Shown here: piece by piece, positions 8,879 through 18,300 of the stretch
Position numbering within the stretch: the first letter of the stretch is position 1
Layout of the letters: every line of letters starts with the position of its first letter
Notes under the pieces: generated by a model
What the model saw: the letters and a program-made list of their open reading frames with translations, nothing else
Told to the model about the DNA's origin: nothing
Database searches by the model: none
Program-made: the position numbers and the translations under genes
Assembly: GCF_023544465.1 (NCBI RefSeq)
Contig: NZ_JALPVL010000007.1
Coordinates: forward strand, 310,001-374,000
Source: Paractinoplanes maris
Lineage (GTDB): Bacteria > Actinomycetota > Actinomycetes > Mycobacteriales > Micromonosporaceae
Direction: 5' to 3'
Length of the DNA stretch: 64,000 bases

Positions 8879-8922
8879 TGACATGTCATGCATACCCCTC
8901 CGTCGCGTTGAATGACATGTCA
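8879..8922. promoter_or_regulatory. Paired palindromic operator upstream of the SDR gene
   Basis: TGACATGTCA occurs at 8879-8888 and again at 8913-8922, both perfect, 34 bp apart, immediately before the SDR start. Two identical palindromes in a short promoter suggest a dimeric repressor (TetR, MarR or HxlR type). The binding protein is not identified. Confidence 0.7.
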
Positions 8923-9045
8923 CGTACGTCACGAAGGCCGGGTGTGAACCTTGCGAAGTGGCCACCGCGCGTTCGCCGACGCGGCCGTCCCCGGCATGCG
9001 CCCTCAGGACGAGTCCGGCAGGACGTCGGGCCTGACCGCCGAGAC

Positions 9046-9660
9046 CTACTCGACGAGCTGGTTCCTCACATCCCGGGGCACCCGCACGCCGCGAGCCCGC
9101 AGGTCGGCGATGAAGCGGGCAGCGAGCGGGTCGGGCTCCCCCGCCGTCACCGCGACCAGTTGCCGGGCCCACCGGGGCGAGAAGGAGCGGACCACGCCCG
9201 GGAAACCCGCGCTGACGGCACTGACCGGGCTGATCGCGATGCCGAGTCCGGCCGCCGCGAGCTGGGGCGCCGCGGAGGTGACCGACGTTCTCAGCACCGG
9301 CTTGAGGCGAACGCCGGCGGCGCTGAGGGACCAGTCGAGCCAGCTGCTCAAGCCGTTGCCCGGCGCGAAGTGCACCAGATCCTCGCCGTCGAGCTCGGGC
9401 AGTCCCACCGCGCTCCGCCCGGCCAGCCGATGATCCTTCGACGCCGTCAGCACGATCTCCTCCTCGACGTTGACCGTCGAGGTGTAACGGCCGTCGACCG
9501 GACCGGGCGGGTATCCGCTGGTGCTGCAGGGCAGGCCGCCGTCGGCGGCCATGATCACCAAGGTCTGGGCGGCCCCGGCGGCGTCCACGGCGCCGACGAA
9601 GTACGTGCCCGGCTCGGTGACCTTGAGCGTGCGGCAGCGGACAGCGTCCGGAGAACCGCA
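9046..9660 (-). pseudogene. LysR-type regulator remnant, effector-binding half only
   Basis: From about 9530 down to the stop at 9046 the frame encodes the second half of a LysR substrate-binding domain (EEIVLTASKDHRLAG, LVHFAPGNGLSSWLDW, PQLAAAGLGIAISPVS, DPLAARFIADLRARGVRVP). The DNA-binding helix-turn-helix and the first half are missing. The same frame upstream reads a different, secreted-looking sequence (EPGTYFVGAVDAAGAAQTL) that does not belong to LysR proteins. The fragment therefore sits at a recombination joint. It lies beside the SDR gene, which LysR proteins often regulate. Confidence 0.65.
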
Positions 9661-9753
9661 CGCACAGCGGCCGGCTCGGCGGCGTACGCGGTGCTGGTGA
9701 GCCCGGAAGCCAGAATCAGGCCGCACGCCAGTGCGGCACCCCAACGTTTCAAG
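9640..9753 (-). pseudogene. Signal-peptide-bearing remnant, frameshifted
   Basis: Reading from TTG 9753, the sequence gives a good export signal (LKRWGAALACGLILASG, then cleavage near AYAAEP) and goes out of phase near 9640. The following frame continues with an extracellular-looking stretch and then merges into the LysR remnant. No ribosome site precedes it, and the secDF terminator hairpin ends only 3 bp away. It looks like the 5' end of a small exported protein broken by an indel. Confidence 0.4.
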
Positions 9754-9755
9754 TC

Positions 9756-9796
9756 GGCTGCTCGGCTGTCCCGCTCCCGAGGACAGCCGAGCAGCC
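9756..9796 (-). terminator. Hairpin terminator downstream of secDF
   Basis: A perfect 16-bp stem (9756-9771 with 9781-9796, GGCTGCTCGGCTGTCC and its complement) encloses a 9-nt loop, 10 bp past the secDF stop. There is no long U tract, as is common for GC-rich actinomycete terminators. Confidence 0.8.
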
Positions 9797-9805
9797 TCGT
9801 CGAAA

Positions 9806-12040
9806 TCAGCGGGACCTCGCGGCCCCCGACTTGAAGGTGATGGCGAGTGGCGTCGCCAGGAACACCGACGAGTACGTGCCCACCAGGATCCCGATCAGCA
9901 GGGCGATCGCGAAGTCGACCAGTGACGGCCCGCCCAGCACCGCCAGGGCAGCCAGGATGAACACCGCCCCGAGTCCGGTGTTGACCGTCCGCGGGACGGT
10001 CTGAAGACAGGCCTGGTTGGCCACCGAGGCGAAGGGGGTGCGAAGCCGGGGGCTCGTGCCCGGCCGGCCGCGGACCAGTTCCCGGATCCGGTCGAAGACC
10101 ACCACGGAGTCGTTGACCGAGTACCCGATGACGGTCAGCAGCGCCGCCAGGAACACCCCGTCGACGGGCTTGCCGAGCCAGGCGAACACCCCGATGAGGA
10201 TGACCACGTCGTGAGCCATCGCCAGCACCGCCGCGGCGCCCCAGCGCCACGGGAACCGCAACGACAGGTACGCCATCTGCGCCGCCAGCGCGATGCCCAG
10301 TGCGAGCAGCGCCTTGTTCCGCAGCTCGGCGCCGAGGCTGGGCCCGACCTTGTCGTCGCGGAGGCGCTGCACATCACCACCCCCGCGGGCGGTGAGGGCG
10401 TCGCGTACCCGTTGCTCCGCGGCGTCGTCGAACGCTCCGGCGCGTACCGAGAGGTTGCCCTCACCGACCTTGCTGACGATCCCCCGGTCCAGGCCCGCGG
10501 CCGTCACCGCCTCCCGGGCGGCCTCGGTGGTCAGGGGCCGGCTGGTCGTGTACTCGACCAGTCGGCCGCCGACGAACTCCACACCCAGATCCACGCCGCG
10601 GGTGGCGACACCGGCGAAGGCGAGCAGCACCGCCGCCGCCGAGATGGCCAGCCACCATCGGCGCCGGCCCATCAGGTCCGGGGCACGGGTGACGAGGGTC
10701 CGCCGCACCCAGCCTTGATGGGCCAGGCCGCTCCAGCGGGGCCGGACGGTCAGCCACCGACGCCGCAGCAGTGCCTCGGCCGGGAGCCGGGTGAGGACCA
10801 GCGCGGTGAACATGGAGGCCAGTACGCCGATGCCCAGGGTGATGCCGAAGCCACGTACCGGGCCGGACGCCAGCAGGAACAGCAGCGCAGCGGCCACCAG
10901 GGTGGTGACGTTGGAGTCCGCGATCGCCGACCAGGCCCGGCTGAAGCCGTCCCGGATGGCGGTACGCAGGGACGGCTTGGCGGCGTACTCCTCCCGGGCT
11001 CGTTCGAAGACCAGGACGTTCGCATCGACCGCCATCCCGATCGCCAGCACGAACCCGGCCAGCCCGGGCAGGGTCAGGGTGGCACCGATCGCCAGCAGGG
11101 CCGCGTAGGAGACCAACCCGTACGCCATCAGCGCCACCGCCGCCAGCGCACCGACCAGGCGGTACACCGCAACGATGAACAGGACGGTGGCGAGCGCGCC
11201 GAGCAGCGCCGCCCTCGCCGAGTCGTCAATCGCCTGTTTCCCGAGGGTAGGGCCGACCACCTGCTGCTGGATGACGTCGACCGGCACGGGCAGCGCACCG
11301 GCCCGGATCAGCAGGGCCAGGTCGCGGGCTTCGTCCGCGGTGAAGGAACCGGTGATCCGCATGGCCGGTCCGGCGAACCCGACCTCGCAGGTCGCCTCCG
11401 GGCTGACCTGTGGGGACGAGACCACCTCGTCGTCGAGCAGGATCGCGACCCGGCGCCCCGGGTCACCCGGTGGTGAGCAGGCGGCTCGAGCGGTCAGCCG
11501 TTGCCAGGCCCGGGTGCCGTCACCGGCGAAGTCGACCGCGACCTGCCAGCCGGCCGGCGGTTCGGTGGTGGCCTGAGCGCCGTCGATCTGCCGGCCGGAG
11601 AGCGCCGGCGGCCCCAGCAGCACGGGCCTGCCCGTCTCGTCGGGAACAGCGAGCCCACCAGCCGGCGGCTTGGCGGGTCCGGGGCCGGCGGGGGCGAGGA
11701 CCGGCCGGAAAGACAATTGGGCGGTGCGGCCGATGACTTCGGCGGCCTCCCGGGGATCGGTGACTCCGGGCAGTTCCACGATGATCCGCCGCTCGCCGGA
11801 ACGGACCAGCGTCGGATCGCTCACACCGAGCTGGTCGACCCGCCTGCGCAGCACTTCCATGGCCTGGTCGGTGGTGGTGGCGTCGGCCCGGGTCTGGTCG
11901 CCGTCCCGGGTCTGCAACACGATCTGGGTTCCGCCACGCAGATCGAGCCCGAGCCGCGCCGGCCGGGTGGCGACAAGCCACCCGGAGACGACAAGCACGA
12001 CAAGGGCAAGAAATGCGCGCACGGCAGTAGCGCGCGACAC
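9806..12040 (-). CDS. secDF: SecD-SecF fusion protein of the Sec translocase
   Basis: 744 residues from GTG 12040, with AGGAGA upstream. The SecD half has the N-terminal membrane helix, the signature DLRGGTQIVL near 33, a periplasmic-type P1 region and six membrane segments around GMAVDANVLVFERAREE. The SecF half starts near residue 455 and has LGVEFVGGRLVEY, IGYSVNDSVVVFDRIRE and its own membrane bundle. SecDF uses proton flow to help late protein translocation. Actinomycetes usually carry separate secD and secF beside yajC and ruv genes; this fused, isolated copy is probably an accessory paralogue. A small secreted protein gene lies directly upstream and a strong terminator follows. Confidence 0.93.
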   Translation of the reverse strand: MSRATAVRAFLALVVLVVSGWLVATRPARLGLDLRGGTQIVLQTRDGDQTRADATTTDQAMEVLRRRVDQLGVSDPTLVRSGERRIIVELPGVTDPREAAEVIGRTAQLSFRPVLAPAGPGPAKPPAGGLAVPDETGRPVLLGPPALSGRQIDGAQATTEPPAGWQVAVDFAGDGTRAWQRLTARAACSPPGDPGRRVAILLDDEVVSSPQVSPEATCEVGFAGPAMRITGSFTADEARDLALLIRAGALPVPVDVIQQQVVGPTLGKQAIDDSARAALLGALATVLFIVAVYRLVGALAAVALMAYGLVSYAALLAIGATLTLPGLAGFVLAIGMAVDANVLVFERAREEYAAKPSLRTAIRDGFSRAWSAIADSNVTTLVAAALLFLLASGPVRGFGITLGIGVLASMFTALVLTRLPAEALLRRRWLTVRPRWSGLAHQGWVRRTLVTRAPDLMGRRRWWLAISAAAVLLAFAGVATRGVDLGVEFVGGRLVEYTTSRPLTTEAAREAVTAAGLDRGIVSKVGEGNLSVRAGAFDDAAEQRVRDALTARGGGDVQRLRDDKVGPSLGAELRNKALLALGIALAAQMAYLSLRFPWRWGAAAVLAMAHDVVILIGVFAWLGKPVDGVFLAALLTVIGYSVNDSVVVFDRIRELVRGRPGTSPRLRTPFASVANQACLQTVPRTVNTGLGAVFILAALAVLGGPSLVDFAIALLIGILVGTYSSVFLATPLAITFKSGAARSR

Positions 12041-12069
12041 GATGAGTTCTCCTAGGGCAGGGGTGGCGC

Positions 12070-12090
12070 GCGGCCGGCGGGACCGGCCGC
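12070..12090 (-). terminator. Hairpin between the small secreted protein gene and secDF
   Basis: GCGGCCGG pairs with CCGGCCGC around a 5-nt loop inside the 60-bp gap between the two minus-strand genes. It could attenuate or terminate transcription from the upstream gene. There is no U tract, so the role is uncertain. Confidence 0.4.
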
Positions 12091-12100
12091 GGCGCCGGGG

Positions 12101-12511
12101 TCAGGACGAAGCGTCTGCTGCACGCCGTCCTGGCGGTCCCCTGACCTGAGCTGTCTCCCGGCCCGTCCGCGCCCAGTGCCCGTCGCCGTCGCGTCGCAGG
12201 TGCCACCACGCGGTGGTCCTGGTGCCGGCCCGGTCCGACAGCCAGGCGAACACCGTCAGATCCGGGGCGACCCGCCCGTGTCCACCGTGGTCGGTCACCC
12301 GGAGATCGGGTCGCTGCCCCATGGCATGCGGAGGCGACACGATGACGGCCTGAAGCACCGACGGCACCGGGACAGGTTCGGTGGCCCGCGCTGTCTGCGG
12401 GGTCGCGGCAATCACCGACGTGGCGAAGAACAGCGCGACGACGACCGGCAGGCCCGCCCATCGACGCCACCATGCCGTACGCGACGCGCACTGCGCGGAC
12501 ATGAACTGCAC
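12101..12511 (-). CDS. Small secreted protein of unknown function
   Basis: 136 residues (or 133 from the third codon, also ATG). An N-terminal signal sequence with a hydrophobic core (GLPVVVALFFATSVIAA) and a likely cleavage site after TARA leads to a mature part of about 95 residues. The mature part is rich in Arg, His and Trp (TVFAWLSDRAGTRTTAWWHL) and has no cysteines apart from one before the signal core. I do not recognise a family. It lies 60 bp upstream of secDF in the same direction and may share its transcript. Confidence 0.55.
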   Translation of the reverse strand: MQFMSAQCASRTAWWRRWAGLPVVVALFFATSVIAATPQTARATEPVPVPSVLQAVIVSPPHAMGQRPDLRVTDHGGHGRVAPDLTVFAWLSDRAGTRTTAWWHLRRDGDGHWARTGRETAQVRGPPGRRAADASS

Positions 12512-12728
12512 GCTACGGTGGCCGCGCCAGTACCGCCAGGCACTTCAGTACCCGGCAAACCACGCCGGCTGATCTGCCGCGAGGAAAACTGCGAAGGCTG
12601 TGCGGTGGGGTGGCGATCTGCTGGAGGATGGCCTGAAAATGACTCGGCGGATCGGGCGAATAGGGGCGTCGAGTGGGCGAGCAGGCGGAGACGCGGGATG
12701 AAGGCGCGCTGACCGGGTCCGGGCGGCT

Positions 12729-14843
12729 ATGATGGCCGGCGAACAGCGGTTCCGGGCGCGTTTCGACCAGACGCCGGTCCCCCAGGCGATGCTGGCCCTG
12801 GACGGCACGATGGTGCTCGTGAACGACGCGCTGTGCCGGCTTCTCGGCCGCGACCGCGCCGAGCTCGAGGGCCTCGACGTTCGTCGGCTGCGCCATCCCA
12901 GAGGCGTTCAACCGATACCCGACCCCCTGCCCGCGGTACTCGCCGGAACGGTCGACGCGGGCACGTGGGAGCGGACGCTGACCGGGCCCGACGGCGCCGC
13001 CATACCCACGATGATCAACGCAGCGCTGCTCCGGGACGCCGATGGCGTGCCCTACGGGGTCGCCACCTTCGTCCAGGATCTGAGCGAGCTACGCCGGGCC
13101 GAACGCGCCTTGACCCGGCGCGAGGCGCTGTTCGAAGCGCTGCAGCGGCAAGCCAACGACTGGACCATGGTGATCGACGCGGATGCGGTCCTGACGTACA
13201 TCTCCCCCGGAGTGCAGGGTGCGCTCGGCTACGTTCCCGAGTCGATCACCGGCCGCTCCGGGTGGGATTTCGTCCACCCCGACAACCTGCCCGAGGTTCA
13301 GCGCTCGGTCGCCCGGGTGGCCGGCCGCCCCGGCGCCGGCGAGACGGTCGTGTTCCGCGGCCCCGATGCGACGGGGGCCTGGCGATGGATGGAGAACGTC
13401 TTCACCAACTACCTCGACGACCCGGACATCGCCGGCATCGTCTGCACCGGTCGCGACGTCACCGCCCGGGTCGAGGCGCAGGAGGAACTACGCCGGCGGG
13501 CACTGCGCGACGAGCTCACCGGCCTGGCCAACCGGACCCTGCTGAGCGACCGCCTCGACCAGGCCCTCGCCCGCGCCGCCCGCACGGGCAACACGCCGGT
13601 TGCGGTCATCTTCGCCGACCTCGACCAGTTCAAGCTCGTCAACGACTCCTGGGGGCACGCCGCCGGTGACCAGCTCCTGGTTCAGGTCGCCGGACGATTG
13701 GCCGACGCCGCGCGCCAGGCCGACACGGTCGCGCGGTTCGGTGGCGACGAGTTCGTCGTCGTCTGCGAGGACACCGACCCACCGGCCGCCCAGGCCGTCG
13801 CGGAACGACTGCAGGAAGCGCTCGCCGAACCGTTCGATCTCGACGGCCGGCGAGCCTACATCCGGGCCAGCATGGGCGTCGCCGTCTCGCCGCCGCACTC
13901 CGCCCCGGACCTGCTCCGCTTCGCCGACGCCGCCATGTACGCCGCCAAGTCCGCCGGACCGGGCCGGGTGCAGCTCTTCGACATGACGCTCGCCGAGGAT
14001 GCCGCCGACCGGCTGACGCTCGGGAACGACCTGCGCGACGCGCTCGCCCGCGACGAGCTGGCGCTGCACTACCAACCGGTGGTGGAGCTCGCGACCGGTC
14101 TGGTGGTCGGCGTGGAGGCCCTCGCCCGCTGGCCGCACCCCACCCGCGGACTGGTGTCTCCGCAACGGTTCGTCGAGGTCGCCGAGACCGGCGGATTTGT
14201 GTCCGCCCTCAACCGGTGGGCGCTGCACCGCGCGCACCGCGATGCCGGCCAGCTCCGCACCCGCATACCGGCCCTGCCCCGCATCGCCGTGAACATCTCT
14301 GTCCGGCACCTCTTGGACGCCGACCTCGAGACCGACGTCATGTCCGCGGTCTCCGGCGACGAGCTGCGTCCCGGCGACCTGACACTGGAGATCACCGAAA
14401 GCGCCCTGATGGACAACCCCGACCGCACCTGCGGACTGCTCGAACGGCTGCGGGCCATCGGGGTGAAGACGGCCATCGACGATTTCGGCACCGGATACAG
14501 CTCGCTCGCCTACCTCAATCGGCTGCCGGTGGCGACGTTGAAGATCGACCGCAGCTTCATCCGCAACATCACCACCGACGCCGACTCGCTGGCGATCACC
14601 ACCACGGTCATCGGACTGGCCCGCTCGATGGGGCTCACCACCATCGCCGAAGGCGTGGAGACCACCGAACAGCTCACTCTCCTGCAAAGCCTCGGTTGCT
14701 CGGCCGGCCAAGGTTTCCTGTGGAGCCCGGCACTCGCTCCTGATGCGCTCGCCGATTTGCTCAACCGGCTGCCGGACGGCCGGTTCGCCGTCGGAACGGC
14801 CGAGATCAGCAGAGGCAGCAGCCCACGGTCATCGCTGGGTTAG
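12729..14843 (+). CDS. PAS-PAS-GGDEF-EAL cyclic-di-GMP turnover protein
   Basis: 704 residues with no membrane segment. Two PAS modules (about 5-125 and 130-255) are followed by a diguanylate cyclase domain with an intact active site FGGDEFV near 336 and a phosphodiesterase domain with EALARW near 462, NISVRHL, EITES and DDFGTGYSSL near 583. Both catalytic domains keep their key residues, so the protein could make and degrade c-di-GMP, with the PAS modules setting the balance. The gene starts with two adjacent ATG codons; a 19-codon GTG-started ORF at 12673 ends across this start, too weak to call. It overlaps the convergent small gene by 4 bp. Confidence 0.93.
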   Translation: MMAGEQRFRARFDQTPVPQAMLALDGTMVLVNDALCRLLGRDRAELEGLDVRRLRHPRGVQPIPDPLPAVLAGTVDAGTWERTLTGPDGAAIPTMINAALLRDADGVPYGVATFVQDLSELRRAERALTRREALFEALQRQANDWTMVIDADAVLTYISPGVQGALGYVPESITGRSGWDFVHPDNLPEVQRSVARVAGRPGAGETVVFRGPDATGAWRWMENVFTNYLDDPDIAGIVCTGRDVTARVEAQEELRRRALRDELTGLANRTLLSDRLDQALARAARTGNTPVAVIFADLDQFKLVNDSWGHAAGDQLLVQVAGRLADAARQADTVARFGGDEFVVVCEDTDPPAAQAVAERLQEALAEPFDLDGRRAYIRASMGVAVSPPHSAPDLLRFADAAMYAAKSAGPGRVQLFDMTLAEDAADRLTLGNDLRDALARDELALHYQPVVELATGLVVGVEALARWPHPTRGLVSPQRFVEVAETGGFVSALNRWALHRAHRDAGQLRTRIPALPRIAVNISVRHLLDADLETDVMSAVSGDELRPGDLTLEITESALMDNPDRTCGLLERLRAIGVKTAIDDFGTGYSSLAYLNRLPVATLKIDRSFIRNITTDADSLAITTTVIGLARSMGLTTIAEGVETTEQLTLLQSLGCSAGQGFLWSPALAPDALADLLNRLPDGRFAVGTAEISRGSSPRSSLG

Positions 14844-15262
14844 GACGGGTTCTGCACCTCGATCGCTCCGTCCGGGAGCCGGTCGGCCACCTGTACGGTC
14901 CACCCCGCACCGTCAGCTGCGTGATCCACGATGATCCAGCGGCCGCCGTCGTGCGCCGGGACGTGCACGGCGGCCAGGCGAGCGGCCTCGGCGCTGGTCA
15001 GCGTGGCCGGCAGCCGGATCGCCGTCCGGGTCTGCGGATCCGCGAGGATCAGCGGCGCCTCAGGGGCGGCAGGTGGCGGGCTCGCGCGTCGGCGGGTGAG
15101 CAAGTCCCGGATCTTGGCGTAGACGTCCTCGCCGGCCTTGGTCGCCACGGCCTGCAGGAACGGGGCGAGCGCGGAACCGGCGAGCACACCGAGCAGCAGG
15201 TCGCCGCCGCCACGCTCGCCACCGAAGCCGGGTTCCGGAGCGGTGGTGTTGAAGCTATCCAT
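14840..15262 (-). CDS. Unknown protein divergent from the CHAT-domain gene
   Basis: 140 residues from ATG 15262, with GAAAGA upstream; ATG 15271 is an alternative. A Gly-rich start (GFGGERGGGDLLLG) leads into a hydrophobic or amphipathic helix (VLAGSALAPFLQAVATK) and KAGEDVYAKIRDLL. A Pro/Ala linker precedes a small C-terminal domain rich in beta residues (GGRWIIVDHAADGAGW). I do not recognise a named family. Only 47 bp separate it from the divergent CHAT-protein gene, so the two probably share a promoter region and possibly a function. Confidence 0.6.
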   Translation of the reverse strand: MDSFNTTAPEPGFGGERGGGDLLLGVLAGSALAPFLQAVATKAGEDVYAKIRDLLTRRRASPPPAAPEAPLILADPQTRTAIRLPATLTSAEAARLAAVHVPAHDGGRWIIVDHAADGAGWTVQVADRLPDGAIEVQNPS

Positions 15263-15309
15263 GCCGATCATTCTTTCAGGCCGCCCCTGGCGCTGCGATA
15301 CTGCGCGTC

Positions 15310-18300
15310 ATGAGCCGAGAATCCGGTGCCGCGAAGCTCAACGCGACTGTCGCAGGCCTGGAACGCCGCGCTGCCGCGATGCTGGCGCAGCACGGCGACG
15401 GACTTCCGCCGGACGCGTTGGACACCATCATCGACGCGTTGTCGTCCGTCACCGACATGCCCGGCGTGATCCCCGAGGTGGCCGGCCGCGCCTCGGTGAC
15501 TCTCGGGTTCGCGCTCAAGAGCCGATACATGGCCCAGCTGCACCAGACATCGAGTACCGCGGACATCGACCGGTCGATCGCCATCTACCGCGCCGCCGCG
15601 CTCCGGGAAGGCGCGGACTATGCGCTGCTGTCCAACCTGGCCCAGGCGTACCTCGCGCGCAGCGTCAAGGCGCACGATGTCGCCACCGCCCGGAACACCC
15701 TGCTGGCACACGCGTACGCCCTCGATGCGGTTTCCGCCGCCGACCCGCACTTCGCCTCCGCGGTGGAGTTCGCCGCCACGCTGGTGCAGCTGCCCTTGGT
15801 GGATCACCGCGGCGATGTGGGTCTCGAGACGCTGGCTGCGTCGTTGCTGCGGGCTCAGCGCATCGCTGTTCGCGGAAGTCGCTCGGCACAGGAGTGCGCA
15901 CGCGCGCTGTACGGTCTCGGTGAGCGTCTGCTGATCCGCTATGCCGACGGCGGGACGCCCTCGCATCTGGAACACGCCATCGCCGCCCTGACCGGGGCGA
16001 TACCCGGCCTGGCCGCCGAGCCGGGCGCCTTCGTCGTCCTGGGGCTGGCCTTCAGTCAGCGAGCCGCGCTGCGCGGACCGGAGCGCGGCGGCGAAGATCT
16101 GGACGCGGCGGTGACCGCGATGCGTACGGCGATGCGCCTCGCCACCACCGGCGAGCAACGCCATGACTGCGCGGCCCACCTGGTGGCCTTCCTCGTCCAC
16201 CGCTTCGAGACAAGCCGCCAGCGGGACGACCTCGACGAGGCGATCACCCTCGGCATGCGGGTGCAGGCGCAGTCCGGCGAGGCCGGCCCGGCCGCCAAGA
16301 AGTTCTGCACCCCGCTGCTGGAAAAGGCTCTGACGCTGCGCGCGCAACTCGACAACAGCGCCGGGGACGCCCAGCGCGCCTATCTGTTGCGCCATTTCGA
16401 TCCGCGGCTCACCGACTTCCACGATGACGAGCGGCGGGCCGACCGGCCGATGGGAAAGCTCAAGAGGATCTTCCGCGAGCCGTACCTCACCCTGGCCCAG
16501 AAGCGGCGGGAGCACACCCACCCCGACCTCGAGCTCGCGGCGGAGACGGAACAGGAGATCGACCGGCTGACCGAGGCCATCACGGGAGCGACCGATGACA
16601 CCACCCGCAGCCAGATCCGGGAAGCCCTGGTCGACGCCCTGTCCGGACAGTACATTGCCCGGCCGGACACCCGGGGACTCGACGAGTTGATCAATCAGTC
16701 CGCCCTGCTCATCGAGGAGCTTCCAGCCACCGATGCCGAGCACCGGGCGGATCACCGGATCAAGCTCGCGTACGCGCTCCGGCAGCGGTACGACACGCGT
16801 GGCCGCGCGGCCGACCTCGACGCCACCGCGGAGCACCTGCGACCGGTCCTGGACGACGAAAGGCTGCCGACCTGGCACCGGTTCGCCGCCGCCGTGCAGC
16901 TCGGCCAGGCCGAGGCGCAGGGCGGACGCTGGCCGGGCGCACGGGAAGCCCTCGGTGGCGCCGTCAACCTGCTGCCGCTCTTCGCCGGCCGGCAGCTCGC
17001 ACCCGACGATCACCTGCGCGAGGTGGCCGACTGGTCGGAGGTGGCCTCGGACGCCGCGGCCGCCGCGGTGCGGGCCGGCGCGGTCGAGCACGCCCTCGAG
17101 CTTCTCGAGCGCGGCCGGGGGCTGCTCCTCGGGCGGGCCCTGGATTACCGGGAGACTTTCGAGCACATCCGGACGGCCGATCCGGAGCAGGGACCACGGC
17201 TCATCGAGGAGCTCCGCCGGCTCGGGACCCAACTGGCCGCGCCGCGCGGGCCTGGCGGTGTGGACCACCGGCGGGCGACCGTCGCCGCCTGGAACCGGAC
17301 CGTGGACAGCATCCGGCGGCTGCCGGGTTGCGGTGACTTCCTGGCCCCGGTGACCGTCCGCGACCTGCACCCGGCGGCGGCCGGCGGCCCGGTGGTGACA
17401 GTCAACATCAGCCGGTACGGCAGTCACGCGCTGGTGCTGACCGCCACCACCGTCGAGGCCGTGCCGCTGCCGGACGCCACGGTGGAGGCCGTCCGCGAGC
17501 AGGAGACCGTGTTCTTCGACGCACTGGCCTTCGCCGAGCTGTCGCCCGCGGACCCGGCAGCCACCCACGACGCCCAGGAGCCGTTGCGCGATGTGCTCGC
17601 CTGGCTGGGGAGCGCCGTCGTCGGACCGGTGATGGCGCATCTCGGGCGGTCCGGCCCGGTCCCGGCCCGGATCTGGTGGGTCCCGACCGGCAATCTCGCC
17701 ACCCTCCCGCTGCACGCCGCCGAGCTCGGAGAGGGCCGATCGGCCCTCGACCGGACGGTGTCGTCCTACGCGCCCACGGTCACCTCGCTGGCCCGTGCCG
17801 GGCGCCGTCCCGGCCCGCCGGCCCTCGGCGAGGTCCACCTGATCGCGGGTGGCCCGTCGTCCCTGGCCGGCGCCACCGCCGAAGTGGACCGGCTGGTCGA
17901 GCATTTCCCGGACGCCCACCGCATCCTCGGCGCCGACGCCACCCGGTCCCGGGTGGCCGCCGCGCTGCGGACGAGCAGTTGGCTGCACATCGCCTGCCAC
18001 GCCACCAGCTATTGGAACGCCCCGATCCGCAGTGCCCTGCACCTGCACGACGGCCCACTGACCGTAGGGGATCTGCTGGCCGACCGGGCCCCGCGGGGTG
18101 AGCTGGTGTACCTGTCGGCCTGCGAGACGGTCCTGAGCAGCACGGTAGCCGCGGCCGAGGTGATGCACCTGGGGACGGCGTTCCACGTGGCCGGCTACCG
18201 GCAGGTGATCGGGACGCTGTGGCGGGTCACCGACGGGACCGCCGCCGAGACGGCCCGTCTCTTCTACGACCGGCTCGGCTCCCCACCGCAGGCCGGCACG

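Noticed and set aside
12673..12732. A 19-codon GTG-started ORF overlapping the GGDEF-EAL start
   Set aside because: No ribosome site and no sequence character; overlap of this kind is frequent by chance in GC-rich DNA.
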